Positions 23,248 through 30,181 of a stretch of DNA of 38,101 nt are shown piece after piece (position 1 is the first letter of the stretch; the number at the start of each line of letters is the position of its first letter). Source of the stretch: JBDSEG01 sp039920165 (lineage in GTDB: Bacteria > Pseudomonadota > Gammaproteobacteria > Burkholderiales > Burkholderiaceae_C). The position numbers and the translations under genes are program-made. The stretch spans positions 1 through 38,101 of the forward strand of contig JBDSEG010000092.1 of the NCBI GenBank assembly GCA_039920165.1. Direction: 5' to 3'. The notes beneath the pieces are model-generated. The model did no database searches. It saw only the letters and a program-made list of their open reading frames with translations, and was not told where the DNA came from.

Positions 23248-24024
23248 ATGAAAAGCTCCGTGCTCAATCTGGCCAATATCGCCACGCTCATGGTCGGCCT
23301 GTGGCTCGCGCCATCGGCTCAGGCTGGCCTGGTCGAGGTCGTCGCAGCGGCCAAACCGTCGGTCGTCGCGGTGGGCACTTTCAGCGCGCTCGCCAATCCG
23401 CGCTTCGGTTTCAGGGGAAGCGGTTTTGCCGTGCGTGGCGGCAATCTCGTCGTCACCAATGCCCATGTGCTTCCGCCGACCGAATCGGGCGGCCCCGAGG
23501 CGCGGCTCGTGATCCAGACTCCGCGCGGCAAAGCGGCGGCGGGTGAGATCCGCGCGGCCACGGTCGTCGCGGTTGACCGTGAGCACGATCTCGTGTTGCT
23601 GCGCTTCGAGGGGGCCGGGCTTCCCGCGCTGGACCTCGCCCAGGCCGAGATCGAGGCGGACGGCCTCTCGATCGCGGTGATCGGCTTTCCGATCGGCGGC
23701 TTGCTCGGCTTCACGCCTGTCACCCACCACGGAATCATTTCGGCAGTGACGCCGATCGTGCTCCCGGCGCCGAATTCGCGGCAGCTTGATCAGAATGCGA
23801 TCGCCCGGCTGCGCCGCGGCAGCTTCGATATCTACCAGCTCGATGCGAATGCGTACCCCGGCAACAGCGGCGGCCCGGTTCTCAACGATCAAACCGGCGA
23901 GGTGGTGGGCGTGATCAACATGGTCTTGATCCGCGGATTGAAGGAATCGGCGCTGAGCCAGCCGACCGGTATCAGCTATGCGATTCCGGTGCGCTACGTG
24001 CGCCAACTGCTCAACCAGCAGTAG
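23248..24024 (+). CDS. Secreted trypsin-like serine protease (DegP/HtrA-like, no PDZ)
   Basis: A 258-residue protein with an N-terminal signal peptide (hydrophobic IATLMVGLWLAPSAQA, probable cleavage before GLVE). The chymotrypsin-fold catalytic triad is complete: H73 in VVTNAHVL, D114 in EHDLVLLRF and S207 in YPGNSGGPV. It lacks the PDZ domains of DegP and ends soon after the protease fold (YAIPVRYVRQLLNQQ), so it is a stand-alone periplasmic protease. The ATG at 23248 directly precedes the signal peptide. It is divergent from ctpA, giving two envelope proteases that share a 202-base intergenic region. Confidence 0.9.
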   Translation: MKSSVLNLANIATLMVGLWLAPSAQAGLVEVVAAAKPSVVAVGTFSALANPRFGFRGSGFAVRGGNLVVTNAHVLPPTESGGPEARLVIQTPRGKAAAGEIRAATVVAVDREHDLVLLRFEGAGLPALDLAQAEIEADGLSIAVIGFPIGGLLGFTPVTHHGIISAVTPIVLPAPNSRQLDQNAIARLRRGSFDIYQLDANAYPGNSGGPVLNDQTGEVVGVINMVLIRGLKESALSQPTGISYAIPVRYVRQLLNQQ

Positions 24025-24040
24025 GCGGCCGCACCCCGAA

Positions 24041-24310
24041 TCAGCGCTTGAAGAATTCGTCCCAGAGGTCGGCAGGGACGGTATCGTGGTCCTCGCGCAC
24101 CTCCAGGCCGTCCGACAGCTCGAACGACGACTGGCGCCAGCCGAATTCGCGCTCCGCCGGGGCATTCGCGGCCTCCCCGCGTTTTGTGTCCGGCTCGGCG
24201 GGCCGGGTTTGCGTGGCCCCGTCAATGTCGACCACTTCACCGAGCGGAGCATGCGCGCTCACCCGCCAGACGCGTCGATGAAGCTGCTGCGCAGGTGTTT
24301 TGTTCCTCAT
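24041..24310 (-). CDS. Conserved-looking hypothetical protein, 89 residues
   Basis: A small acidic protein with no signal, membrane segment or recognised domain. The ATG at 24310 has a strong AAGGGAG site with 5 bases between, which supports it as a real gene; the longer reading from a TTG at 24358 is not needed. Recognisable features are a basic N-terminus (RNKTPAQQLHRRVWRV) and an acidic, aromatic C-terminus (TVPADLWDEFFKR). It is convergent with the trypsin-like protease. Function unknown. Confidence 0.65.
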   Translation of the reverse strand: MRNKTPAQQLHRRVWRVSAHAPLGEVVDIDGATQTRPAEPDTKRGEAANAPAEREFGWRQSSFELSDGLEVREDHDTVPADLWDEFFKR

Positions 24311-24463
24311 CACTGCTCCCTTCCTGGCCTCGGCCAACTGCGCGTAAATCGACTGCAATCGATTCGCGGTCGTGCCGAAGCGTTCATTTTGCTATTGGAT
24401 ACCCCCACGCAACCCCCGTCCCCTCGTTTGTAGGGGCAAACCTTCGCGCATGGCGGCCCAAAA

Positions 24464-24483
24464 CGTATCGATGCGTATCGATC
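24464..24483. repeat. Tandem decamer CGTATCGATG / CGTATCGATC
   Basis: Two adjacent 10-base units differing only in the last base lie in the 193-base gap between the small hypothetical gene and the dienelactone hydrolase. Each contains the palindrome ATCGAT. Otherwise the gap shows only a weak 5-base-pair hairpin (24420-24436) without a T-run. Confidence 0.4.
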
Positions 24484-24503
24484 GACGCGCCCGATGCCGC
24501 GGC

Positions 24504-25409
24504 TCAGGTGCGTAAGGTGCGGTTGAACAAGGCGAGGGTGCGGGCCCAAGCCTGATTTGCCGCCGCGTCGTCGAAGCGCGGAGTCGTGTTGTTGTTGAAT
24601 CCGTGTTCTGTTCCGGGATATGTCGCGGCCTCGTACCGCACCCCGGCCGCCTCGAGTGCCGCCGCGTAGGGAGGCCACGCCGCGTTGATCCGATCGTCGT
24701 TCCCGGCAAACACGAGCAACAACTGCGCCTTGATCTGCGCCACCTTGTCCAGCGGCGGTGCATTCCCGTAGAAGGGTACGCCGGCGGCGAGAGTGGGCAC
24801 CCGGGTCGCGAGCATGTTGACGATGCCGCCGCCGTAGCAAAAGCCCACCGCGCCGAGCTTACCGTTGGCACCTTCCAGGCCAGACGAGAACGTCGCCGCG
24901 GCGACAAAATCTTCCTGCGCCTTGCGCTGGTGGAGCCCCGCGAACAGCGCGCGCGCCTTGTCTTCGTCGCCCGGATAGCCTCCCGTGGTGAACAAGGCGT
25001 CGGGTGCGAAGGCGATGAAATTGTCGACTGCCAATCGGCGCGCGATATCCTCGATGTGCGGGTTCAGGCCCCGGTTCTCGTGGATCACCAGCACCACCGG
25101 CAGCGGCCCGGCAGCAAGCGCCGGCCGGGCCAGGTAGCCGCGGCCCTTTCCATTGCCCTTTGGTGACGGAAATTCGAGGCTTGAGGTCGCGATGCGCGGA
25201 TCGCCGCCGCTGACTTGCTGGGCCTGCGCGAAACGCGGGCTCAGGGCTTCGAGCAGGGCGGCCGCGGTGACCCCGCCGACCGCGTAGCGGGACGCCGCCT
25301 GCACGAAGCCGCGGCGGTCGAGCGCACCGTGCACGTACTGGTCGAACAGGCGCAGGACTTCGGGGTGGAAATCGCTCACGCGGCTCAGCGAAGGCGAAGA
25401 TTCGGTCAT
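24504..25409 (-). CDS. Dienelactone-hydrolase-family protein with Tat signal
   Basis: A 301-residue alpha/beta hydrolase. After about 30 residues comes a twin-arginine-like export signal (DRRGFVQAASRYAVGGVTAAAL, shown here only as its RR at residues 32-33) and a cleavage-like AQAQQ, suggesting periplasmic export. The hydrolase has the HENRG loop (Glu 111), nucleophile C191 in GFCYGGG, the Asp in AGNDDRIN and the His in GTEHGFNN, so the Cys-Asp-His triad is complete. It resembles the YghX-like exported branch of the family; its substrate is not known. The ATG at 25409 lacks a ribosome site. Confidence 0.85.
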   Translation of the reverse strand: MTESSPSLSRVSDFHPEVLRLFDQYVHGALDRRGFVQAASRYAVGGVTAAALLEALSPRFAQAQQVSGGDPRIATSSLEFPSPKGNGKGRGYLARPALAAGPLPVVLVIHENRGLNPHIEDIARRLAVDNFIAFAPDALFTTGGYPGDEDKARALFAGLHQRKAQEDFVAAATFSSGLEGANGKLGAVGFCYGGGIVNMLATRVPTLAAGVPFYGNAPPLDKVAQIKAQLLLVFAGNDDRINAAWPPYAAALEAAGVRYEAATYPGTEHGFNNNTTPRFDDAAANQAWARTLALFNRTLRT

Positions 25410-25458
25410 GGTGGCGGTTGCGGACGGGGTTCGAAAACGCCGTTGTACCGCAGCCGAC

Positions 25459-26250
25459 CTACCAGCTGTTTCTGAGCTCGCGCAGGCGCAGGAAAACGGT
25501 CTGCGGATCGGGCGCTTCGGGCAAGTCGGGAAAGCGCTCGCGCAGCCTGGCGATCAGGCTTGCGCTGGTGAGGCGCATGAAGCCGTTGACCTGCCGTTCG
25601 GTCTCGAGCGTGCTCACCATCGAGGTCGCCGGATCGTGTCCGGCCACCTGGTCGAGCAGTGCGGCGGCCGGCGCGTTGTCGGGCTCGCGGTCGAGCGTAA
25701 AGCGCAGGTTGTTCTCGGCGTAGTCGTGCCCGGGATAGACCTGGGTATTCGCGGGCAGGCGGTCGATCTGGTTCGCGAAGGTCGCGTACAGCGCCTTCGG
25801 GTCGCCGCCGTTGTGGCAGTTGCCGGCGCCGGCATTGAAGAGCGTATCGCCCGAAAACAGCGCCGGCCGGTCGGTGTGCGAGCGCAGGCAGATGTGGCAG
25901 AACGTGTGGCCCGGCGTATCGAGGCACTCGAGTTCGACCCGCTTGCCGACCTTGATGATGTCGCCGGCCGCCACGCCGCGGTCGACCCCGGGAATGCTCG
26001 AGCCGCTGCGCTGGTGGGCGATCACTTTCGCACCGGTGGCGGCGACGACGGCGGCATTCCCGCCGGTGTGGTCGTGGTGCTCGTGGGTATTCAGGATCTG
26101 CATGATCTGCCAGCCGCGCGCTTTGGCGGCCGCCAGGCATTTGACATGGTCCAGCGGGTCGATCGCGAGCGCTTCGCCGGTGTCGGGGCAGGCGATCAGG
26201 TAATTGAAATTCCGGTACGCGTTGCCGGTCCAGATGCGCTCGACGATCAT
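25459..26250 (-). CDS. gloB: Hydroxyacylglutathione hydrolase (glyoxalase II)
   Basis: Metallo-beta-lactamase-fold thioesterase that splits S-lactoylglutathione to lactate and glutathione, the second step of methylglyoxal detoxification. The 263-residue protein has the metal motif THEHHDH at residues 55-61, DTPGHTFCHI, the bridging Asp in FSGDTLF and the late His in VYPGHDYAENNLRF. It has the glutathione-binding C-terminal domain. The ATG at 26250 has GGAG 8 bases upstream (26262-26259). A -10-like TACAAT lies at 26290-26285 on the minus strand, so it probably has its own promoter. Confidence 0.93.
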   Translation of the reverse strand: MIVERIWTGNAYRNFNYLIACPDTGEALAIDPLDHVKCLAAAKARGWQIMQILNTHEHHDHTGGNAAVVAATGAKVIAHQRSGSSIPGVDRGVAAGDIIKVGKRVELECLDTPGHTFCHICLRSHTDRPALFSGDTLFNAGAGNCHNGGDPKALYATFANQIDRLPANTQVYPGHDYAENNLRFTLDREPDNAPAAALLDQVAGHDPATSMVSTLETERQVNGFMRLTSASLIARLRERFPDLPEAPDPQTVFLRLRELRNSW

Positions 26251-26284
26251 GCGGAACTCTCCGTGCTGGAGCGGTCGAGCGCGC

Positions 26285-26290
26285 ATTGTA
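26285..26290 (-). promoter_or_regulatory. -10 box of gloB
   Basis: TACAAT on the minus strand, about 35 bases before the gloB ATG. It is followed by a short leader containing the GGAG ribosome site. Confidence 0.5.
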
Positions 26291-26301
26291 AGAAGCCGCG
26301 G

Positions 26302-26327
26302 GCGCCGGGCCGCGGCGCCGGGCCGCG
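26302..26327. repeat. Perfect 13-base tandem duplication, GC only
   Basis: GCGCCGGGCCGCG occurs twice without a break, between gloB and the upstream coiled-coil gene. Each unit contains GGC/GCC palindromic parts, so strong hairpins can form, but no T-run follows. Confidence 0.8.
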
Positions 26328-26331
26328 GTGT

Positions 26332-26730
26332 CTACTTGTCCTCGAATGGCATCGTGTCGGCAAAGCCGTGTGCCGGCGATTGCGAGGCCTCGAAGACCGT
26401 GCCGGTCGGAATCTCCACCTGCGCCTTGAGGCGGGCCTTCACCTCGGCCGCCGCGTCGGCCTTGGCCTTGTGCTCGGCGGCGGTCACGCTGCGCTGGCGC
26501 AGCGCATTCGATTCGGCCTTCACGCGCGCGGCCAGGTCCTGTTGGAGTTGCCCCAGCTGCAGTCGCGCCTGCTTGACCTGCTCCTGTAGCGTCTCGCGGT
26601 CGGCGTGCAGCTTTTGCACCCGTGCGGCCGAGACCTTGAGCTTGCGGCCATACCAGAGGCGGCAACCGCCAAATGCGATGAGCGCGCCCAGTGCGACGTG
26701 CGCCACGGTGAGGAAGTCGAAGGTTTCCAT
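26332..26730 (-). CDS. Small membrane-anchored coiled-coil protein, unknown function
   Basis: A 132-residue protein. One N-terminal membrane segment (FLTVAHVALGALIAFGGCRL) is followed by a long charged helix predicted as coiled coil (KLHADRETLQEQVKQARLQ and so on) and a short C-terminal tail. No known domain was recognised. The ATG at 26730 has no Shine-Dalgarno; GATAAG on the minus strand (26742-26737) ends 6 bases upstream. It may be transcribed with the DUF883 gene upstream, but two inverted repeats separate them. Confidence 0.65.
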   Translation of the reverse strand: METFDFLTVAHVALGALIAFGGCRLWYGRKLKVSAARVQKLHADRETLQEQVKQARLQLGQLQQDLAARVKAESNALRQRSVTAAEHKAKADAAAEVKARLKAQVEIPTGTVFEASQSPAHGFADTMPFEDK

Positions 26731-26746
26731 GCAGGCCTTATCGGAT

Positions 26747-26797
26747 GTCGGCGCGCCGACTTGAGGCCACCGATTGGACGGCGGGGTGTGGCCTCAA
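26747..26797. repeat. Two adjacent inverted repeats between the DUF883 gene and the coiled-coil gene
   Basis: GTCGGCGCGCCGAC (26747-26760) is a perfect 14-base palindrome. Directly against it TTGAGGCCAC (26761-26770) pairs perfectly with GTGGCCTCAA (26788-26797) across a 17-base loop. The outer arm contains the DUF883 stop codon. There is no T-run on either strand. Confidence 0.85.
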
Positions 26798-27120
26798 CCC
26801 GCTGAGCGCCGGTGGAGGAACAGGCCCAGCAGCAAGCCGGCCGCGGCGGCCGCGGCGATCGCGCGCCACGGATTGTCGTGCACATACTGATCGGTCATGC
26901 GGCCGGCGCGCCGGCTCGTCTCGAGCGCGACATCCTGCGCGAGCGTCAGCCGCTCGTGCAGCGATTCGAGCTGCGCCAGCGCACGCCGGCGCAGCGCCGC
27001 GGCTGCTTCGAGACTCGTCGACGCGTCCGCGTCCAACGCTTGTTCGGCGCTGGTGATGACGCGGTGCAGCTCGAATTCGGCGGCAGATTCCGCGGCGACA
27101 CCGGTGGCGGGGTCGGTCAT
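26794..27120 (-). CDS. DUF883 family protein (ElaB/YqjD-like)
   Basis: A 108-residue protein of the ElaB/YqjD type: a helical charged body (LRRRALAQLESLHERLTLAQ), then the diagnostic DQYVHDNPWRAIAAAAA and a C-terminal membrane segment (AAGLLLGLFLHRR). E. coli relatives are tail-anchored inner-membrane proteins that bind ribosomes in stationary phase; whether this one does is not known. GGAG lies about 10 bases before the ATG at 27120. Confidence 0.85.
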   Translation of the reverse strand: MTDPATGVAAESAAEFELHRVITSAEQALDADASTSLEAAAALRRRALAQLESLHERLTLAQDVALETSRRAGRMTDQYVHDNPWRAIAAAAAAGLLLGLFLHRRSAG

Positions 27121-27271
27121 GGGCGAGGTTCTCCGATCACATTCGGGCGGACCGGATTGTGCCGCGGACGGGTCGAGTGGTCGGTATCAAAAAACGTCAA
27201 TATCCGACGCAGCCGCGGGTCGCACGCGGGCGCCGGTCCGGGACCGTGCCGGCTGGTGCACGATCGGGTCC

Positions 27272-27595
27272 ATGCCGTCCGCTCCCGCCCCGATCGAACC
27301 CCCCCGCGCCGAAATAGATTCGAGCGTCGGCCCGCTGCTGCTCGAGTTCGGCAGCGCGTGGTGCAGCCACTGCCGCGCCGCGCAACCGCTGATCGCGGCG
27401 GCGCTCGCCGCCCAGCCCGGGCTGCGCCACCTGAAGATCGAGGACGGCCCCGGGCGCCCGCTCGGTCGATCGTTTCGGGTCAAGCTTTGGCCGACACTCG
27501 TCTTCCTGCACGACGGCGGCGAGCAGGCCCGCCTCGTCCGTCCGGGTTCCCTGCAGCCCATCGTCGATGCAGTGGCCGATCTCGGATCGCGGTGA
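27272..27595 (+). CDS. Thioredoxin-like protein with CSHC active site
   Basis: A 107-residue thioredoxin-fold protein. FGSAWCSHCRAAQPL places the redox pair at C31 and C34, and the cis-proline is in KLWPTLVFLHDGG. The motif is CSHC instead of the CGPC of standard thioredoxin, which usually shifts redox potential. No signal peptide is present, so it is cytosolic. A Pro/Ala-rich N-terminus precedes the fold. The ATG at 27272 has no ribosome site; a weak -10-like CACGAT ends 7 bases before it. Confidence 0.82.
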   Translation: MPSAPAPIEPPRAEIDSSVGPLLLEFGSAWCSHCRAAQPLIAAALAAQPGLRHLKIEDGPGRPLGRSFRVKLWPTLVFLHDGGEQARLVRPGSLQPIVDAVADLGSR

Positions 27596-27671
27596 CTCGC
27601 TTGGCGCCCTGCGCTCGCTATGCTCCATGCGTATCGACCCGTCAGCCGCAACCCACATCGAGCTTTCCGAC

Positions 27672-28214
27672 ATGGCCATCCTGCCTTATGCCGATCTGAC
27701 CCGCAGCGAGGTGGCGCCGCTGGTGCAGCGCATCGTCGCCGAGCGCGGTCACGTCCTGCACCTGTACCAGATGCTGCTGCACAGCCCGCCCCTCGCCGAG
27801 GGCTGGCTCGGCTTTCTCACCGCCGTTCGGCAGCGCCTCGCCCTGGGCGCCGATCTGCGCGAACTCGTCATCATGCGGGTCGCCGTTCTGAACGGCGCGC
27901 CGTACGAGGCCGACCAGCATGCGCCGATCGCGCTGAAGGAAGGTGTCACGCAGCGGCAGCTCGACGCGCTCGCGCACTGGACCGAGGCCGACTGTTTCGA
28001 TGCCAGGCAGCGCGCGGTGCTCGCGCTGACCGATACGATGACCCGGCAGGTGCAGGTGCCGGCACCGGTGCTCGATGCGGTGCGCAGCCACCTTGGCGAG
28101 CGCGAGGTGGTCGAATTGGTCGGCACAATCGCGGCCTACAACATGGTGTCGCGCTTCCTGGAGGCGCTGCATATTCATTCCGACGACGCGCGCACCGCCG
28201 CCGCGTCCGCCTGA
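27672..28214 (+). CDS. Carboxymuconolactone-decarboxylase-like (AhpD-fold) protein
   Basis: A 180-residue all-helical protein with the family segments LYQMLLHSPPLAEGWLGFL, ADLRELVIMRVAVLNGAPYEADQH and the second-half REVVELVGTIAAYNMVSRFLEAL. Glu and His of the usual E-x-x-C-x-x-C-x-x-x-H motif are kept, but both cysteines are absent (GAPYEADQHAP), so peroxidase activity like AhpD is unlikely. The start is uncertain: ATG 27672 gives the family-like MAILPYADLTRSEV, while ATG 27627 would add 15 residues and lies 2 bases after a TATGCT. Substrate unknown. Confidence 0.78.
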   Translation: MAILPYADLTRSEVAPLVQRIVAERGHVLHLYQMLLHSPPLAEGWLGFLTAVRQRLALGADLRELVIMRVAVLNGAPYEADQHAPIALKEGVTQRQLDALAHWTEADCFDARQRAVLALTDTMTRQVQVPAPVLDAVRSHLGEREVVELVGTIAAYNMVSRFLEALHIHSDDARTAAASA

Positions 28215-28243
28215 GCCCCTCATCCCACTTCGAAGGAAGCGCC

Positions 28244-28456
28244 ATGGCCCAGACTGCCCGCATCATCGGCGAGGTCGAATACCGTGAAGGTGACGGCGCG
28301 ATGCTGACGATTCCGCCCGGTCCGTGCGAGGTCGACCTCGCGGCCGACAGCGCGACGATCAGCTGGACCGAAGGCGAGACGCGCGGACTCGCCGCGATTC
28401 CGCTCACCGATTTCAACCGCTATCTGGCGAACCGGGCGATCGAGCTCGACGCGTGA
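28244..28456 (+). CDS. Small hypothetical protein, 70 residues
   Basis: A short acidic protein rich in beta-type residues (RIIGEVEYREGDGAMLTIPP, CEVDLAADSATISW). It has a clear GAAGGA ribosome site before the ATG and lies 29 bases after the carboxymuconolactone-decarboxylase-like gene, so it is probably co-transcribed. No domain was recognised. Its last 44 bases overlap the 3' end of the convergent VanZ-like gene. Confidence 0.7.
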   Translation: MAQTARIIGEVEYREGDGAMLTIPPGPCEVDLAADSATISWTEGETRGLAAIPLTDFNRYLANRAIELDA

Positions 28457-28847
28457 GCCCACTCGCTGCGGTGGCGATCAGCCCGGCGGCGAGCGCGGTG
28501 CCGACCGCGATCCCCACCGCATCGGCGAGCAGGTCGGCCCATTCGCCGTTGCGGCCGGGAACGAAGGTCTGCGCGATCTCGATCAGCCCACCATAGGCCA
28601 GCAGCGCGAGCATCGCGACCGGCCGCCCGCGCGCCGACCGTTGTCCGAAGCAGGCCGAAGCGGCCATCGCCGCGAACGCGCAGGCGTGGTTGAGCTTGTC
28701 CCAGCCGAGGTCGATGCCGGGAGGCGGCTTCGGCGTCAGCGCGAGGTAGCCGACCACCAGCACCAGCACGAGCAGCGTGATGCGCCATGAGCGAAGCGCG
28801 CGCGGCGAACGCGTGAGCGCGAGAACGATGGGCTGCCAGTCCGTCAT
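28413..28847 (-). CDS. VanZ-like family membrane protein
   Basis: A 144-residue membrane protein with four predicted segments: RITLLVLVLVVGYLAL, ACAFAAMAASACFG, VAMLALLAYGGLIEIAQ and ADAVGIAVGTALAAGLIA. The family signatures are visible: DLGWDKLNHACAFAA, GLIEIAQTFVPGR and EWADLLADAVG. VanZ itself gives low-level teicoplanin resistance, but most relatives have no known role. The ATG at 28847 has TAGACT on the minus strand ending 6 bases upstream and no Shine-Dalgarno site. It overlaps the small convergent gene by 44 bases. Confidence 0.82.
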   Translation of the reverse strand: MTDWQPIVLALTRSPRALRSWRITLLVLVLVVGYLALTPKPPPGIDLGWDKLNHACAFAAMAASACFGQRSARGRPVAMLALLAYGGLIEIAQTFVPGRNGEWADLLADAVGIAVGTALAAGLIATAASGLTRRARSPGSPDSG

Positions 28848-28853
28848 GAGCAG

Positions 28854-28859
28854 AGTCTA
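28854..28859 (-). promoter_or_regulatory. -10-like box immediately before the VanZ-like gene
   Basis: TAGACT on the minus strand, 6 bases before the ATG at 28847. Transcription would begin at or next to the start codon. Confidence 0.4.
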
Positions 28860-28918
28860 GCCACCGTCGTTTGGTAACCTGCGCCGCAGCGCGCGTGCGC
28901 GCGATGGAAGGAGCTTGC

Positions 28919-30181
28919 ATGCTGCTGGGCTGCATCGCCGACGATTTCACCGGTGCCACCGACCTCGCCAACAACCTGGTGCGAACCGGGCTGCGCGTGG
29001 TCCAGACGATCGGCGTGCCCGACGTGTCGGCGTCCATCGATGCCGATGCGGTCGTCATCGCGTTGAAGTCGCGCACCGTCCCCGCGGCACAGGCGGTCGC
29101 GCAGTCGCTGGCAGCGCTGCGCTGGCTACGAGCGCAGGGCGCGGCGCAGATCTATTTCAAGGTCTGCTCGACCTTCGATTCGACCGAGCGCGGCAATATC
29201 GGGCCGGTCGCCGAAGCGCTGATGGGCGCCCTGGGCTGCGACTTCGTGCCGGTCTGCCCGGCCTTTCCACAGGCTGGCCGCACGGTCTACAAAGGCCATC
29301 TCTTCGTCGGCGACGTGCTGCTCAGCGACAGCGGCATGCGCCAGCATCCACTCACGCCGATGACCGATGCGAACCTGGTGCGCGTACTGCAGCGCCAATG
29401 CCACGTTCCGGTCGGTGCTATCGAGCATGCGGTCCTCGCGCAAGGGCCGGCGGCGGTCGAGGCGCGCATCGCCGACTTGAGTGCGCAAGGCGTGCGGCTC
29501 GCGATCGTCGATGCCATCGCCGATGCCGATCTGATGACGATGGGGCGCGCCTTCGCCACGCTGCCGCTGCTGGTCGCCGGCTCGGGCGTGGCGATCGGCC
29601 TGGCGCAGAACCATGGCATCCAGCCGGCCGCGGCGGCCGGCGGTCTGCCCGCGGCGAGCGGCGCGCGCGCCATCGTTTGCGGCAGCTGCTCGACAGCCTC
29701 GAATGCGCAGGTCGATCGCTTCATCGCCGATGGGGGCGCCGCGTTCGCAGTCGATCCGCTGCGACTCGCCGCGGGTGACGACGTGGTCGGTGCTGCGCTG
29801 GCGTTCGCCGCCGCGCACCTGGACGGTGAGTCGGTTCTCGTCTATGCCAGCGCCGCGCCCAACCAGGTCGCCGTGGTGCAGCGCGAACTCGGTGTCGAGC
29901 GCTCGGGCTCGCTGGTCGAGTCGGCGCTCGCGACGATCGCGGTCGGATTGGTTCGCGCCGGCGTGCGCCGGCTCGTCGTCGCCGGCGGCGAGACCTCCGG
30001 GGCCTGCGTGCAGGCGCTCGGCATCACCCAATTGCGCATCGGCGCGCAGATCGACCCCGGCGTGCCGTGGTGCCACGCTGCCTGCGAAATCGCCGGGCCG
30101 GCCGGCCTGCATCTCGCGCTCAAGTCCGGCAATTTCGGCGCGCCCGATTTCTTTCGCAAGGCTTTCGAGGTGCTCGCTTGA
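28919..30181 (+). CDS. otnK: Four-carbon acid sugar kinase, OtnK type (DUF1537)
   Basis: Phosphorylates 3-oxo-tetronates at O4 for further breakdown. The 420-residue protein matches the two-domain family: the N-terminal substrate domain starts with CIADDFTGATDLANNLV and has YFKVCSTFDSTERGNIGPV and CPAFPQAGRTVYKGHLFVG; the C-terminal nucleotide domain has VCGSCSTASNAQV and VVAGGETSGACVQALG. The ATG at 28919 has AAGGAG with 5 bases between. OtnC follows with a 3-base overlap (TTGA), so they form an operon. The specific tetronate (D-erythronate or L-threonate) cannot be decided because no dehydrogenase or regulator adjoins. Confidence 0.9.
   Translation: MLLGCIADDFTGATDLANNLVRTGLRVVQTIGVPDVSASIDADAVVIALKSRTVPAAQAVAQSLAALRWLRAQGAAQIYFKVCSTFDSTERGNIGPVAEALMGALGCDFVPVCPAFPQAGRTVYKGHLFVGDVLLSDSGMRQHPLTPMTDANLVRVLQRQCHVPVGAIEHAVLAQGPAAVEARIADLSAQGVRLAIVDAIADADLMTMGRAFATLPLLVAGSGVAIGLAQNHGIQPAAAAGGLPAASGARAIVCGSCSTASNAQVDRFIADGGAAFAVDPLRLAAGDDVVGAALAFAAAHLDGESVLVYASAAPNQVAVVQRELGVERSGSLVESALATIAVGLVRAGVRRLVVAGGETSGACVQALGITQLRIGAQIDPGVPWCHAACEIAGPAGLHLALKSGNFGAPDFFRKAFEVLA

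Noticed and set aside
24420..24436. CCCCT-cgtttgt-AGGGG hairpin considered as a terminator
   Set aside because: The stem is only 5 base pairs and no T-run follows on either strand.
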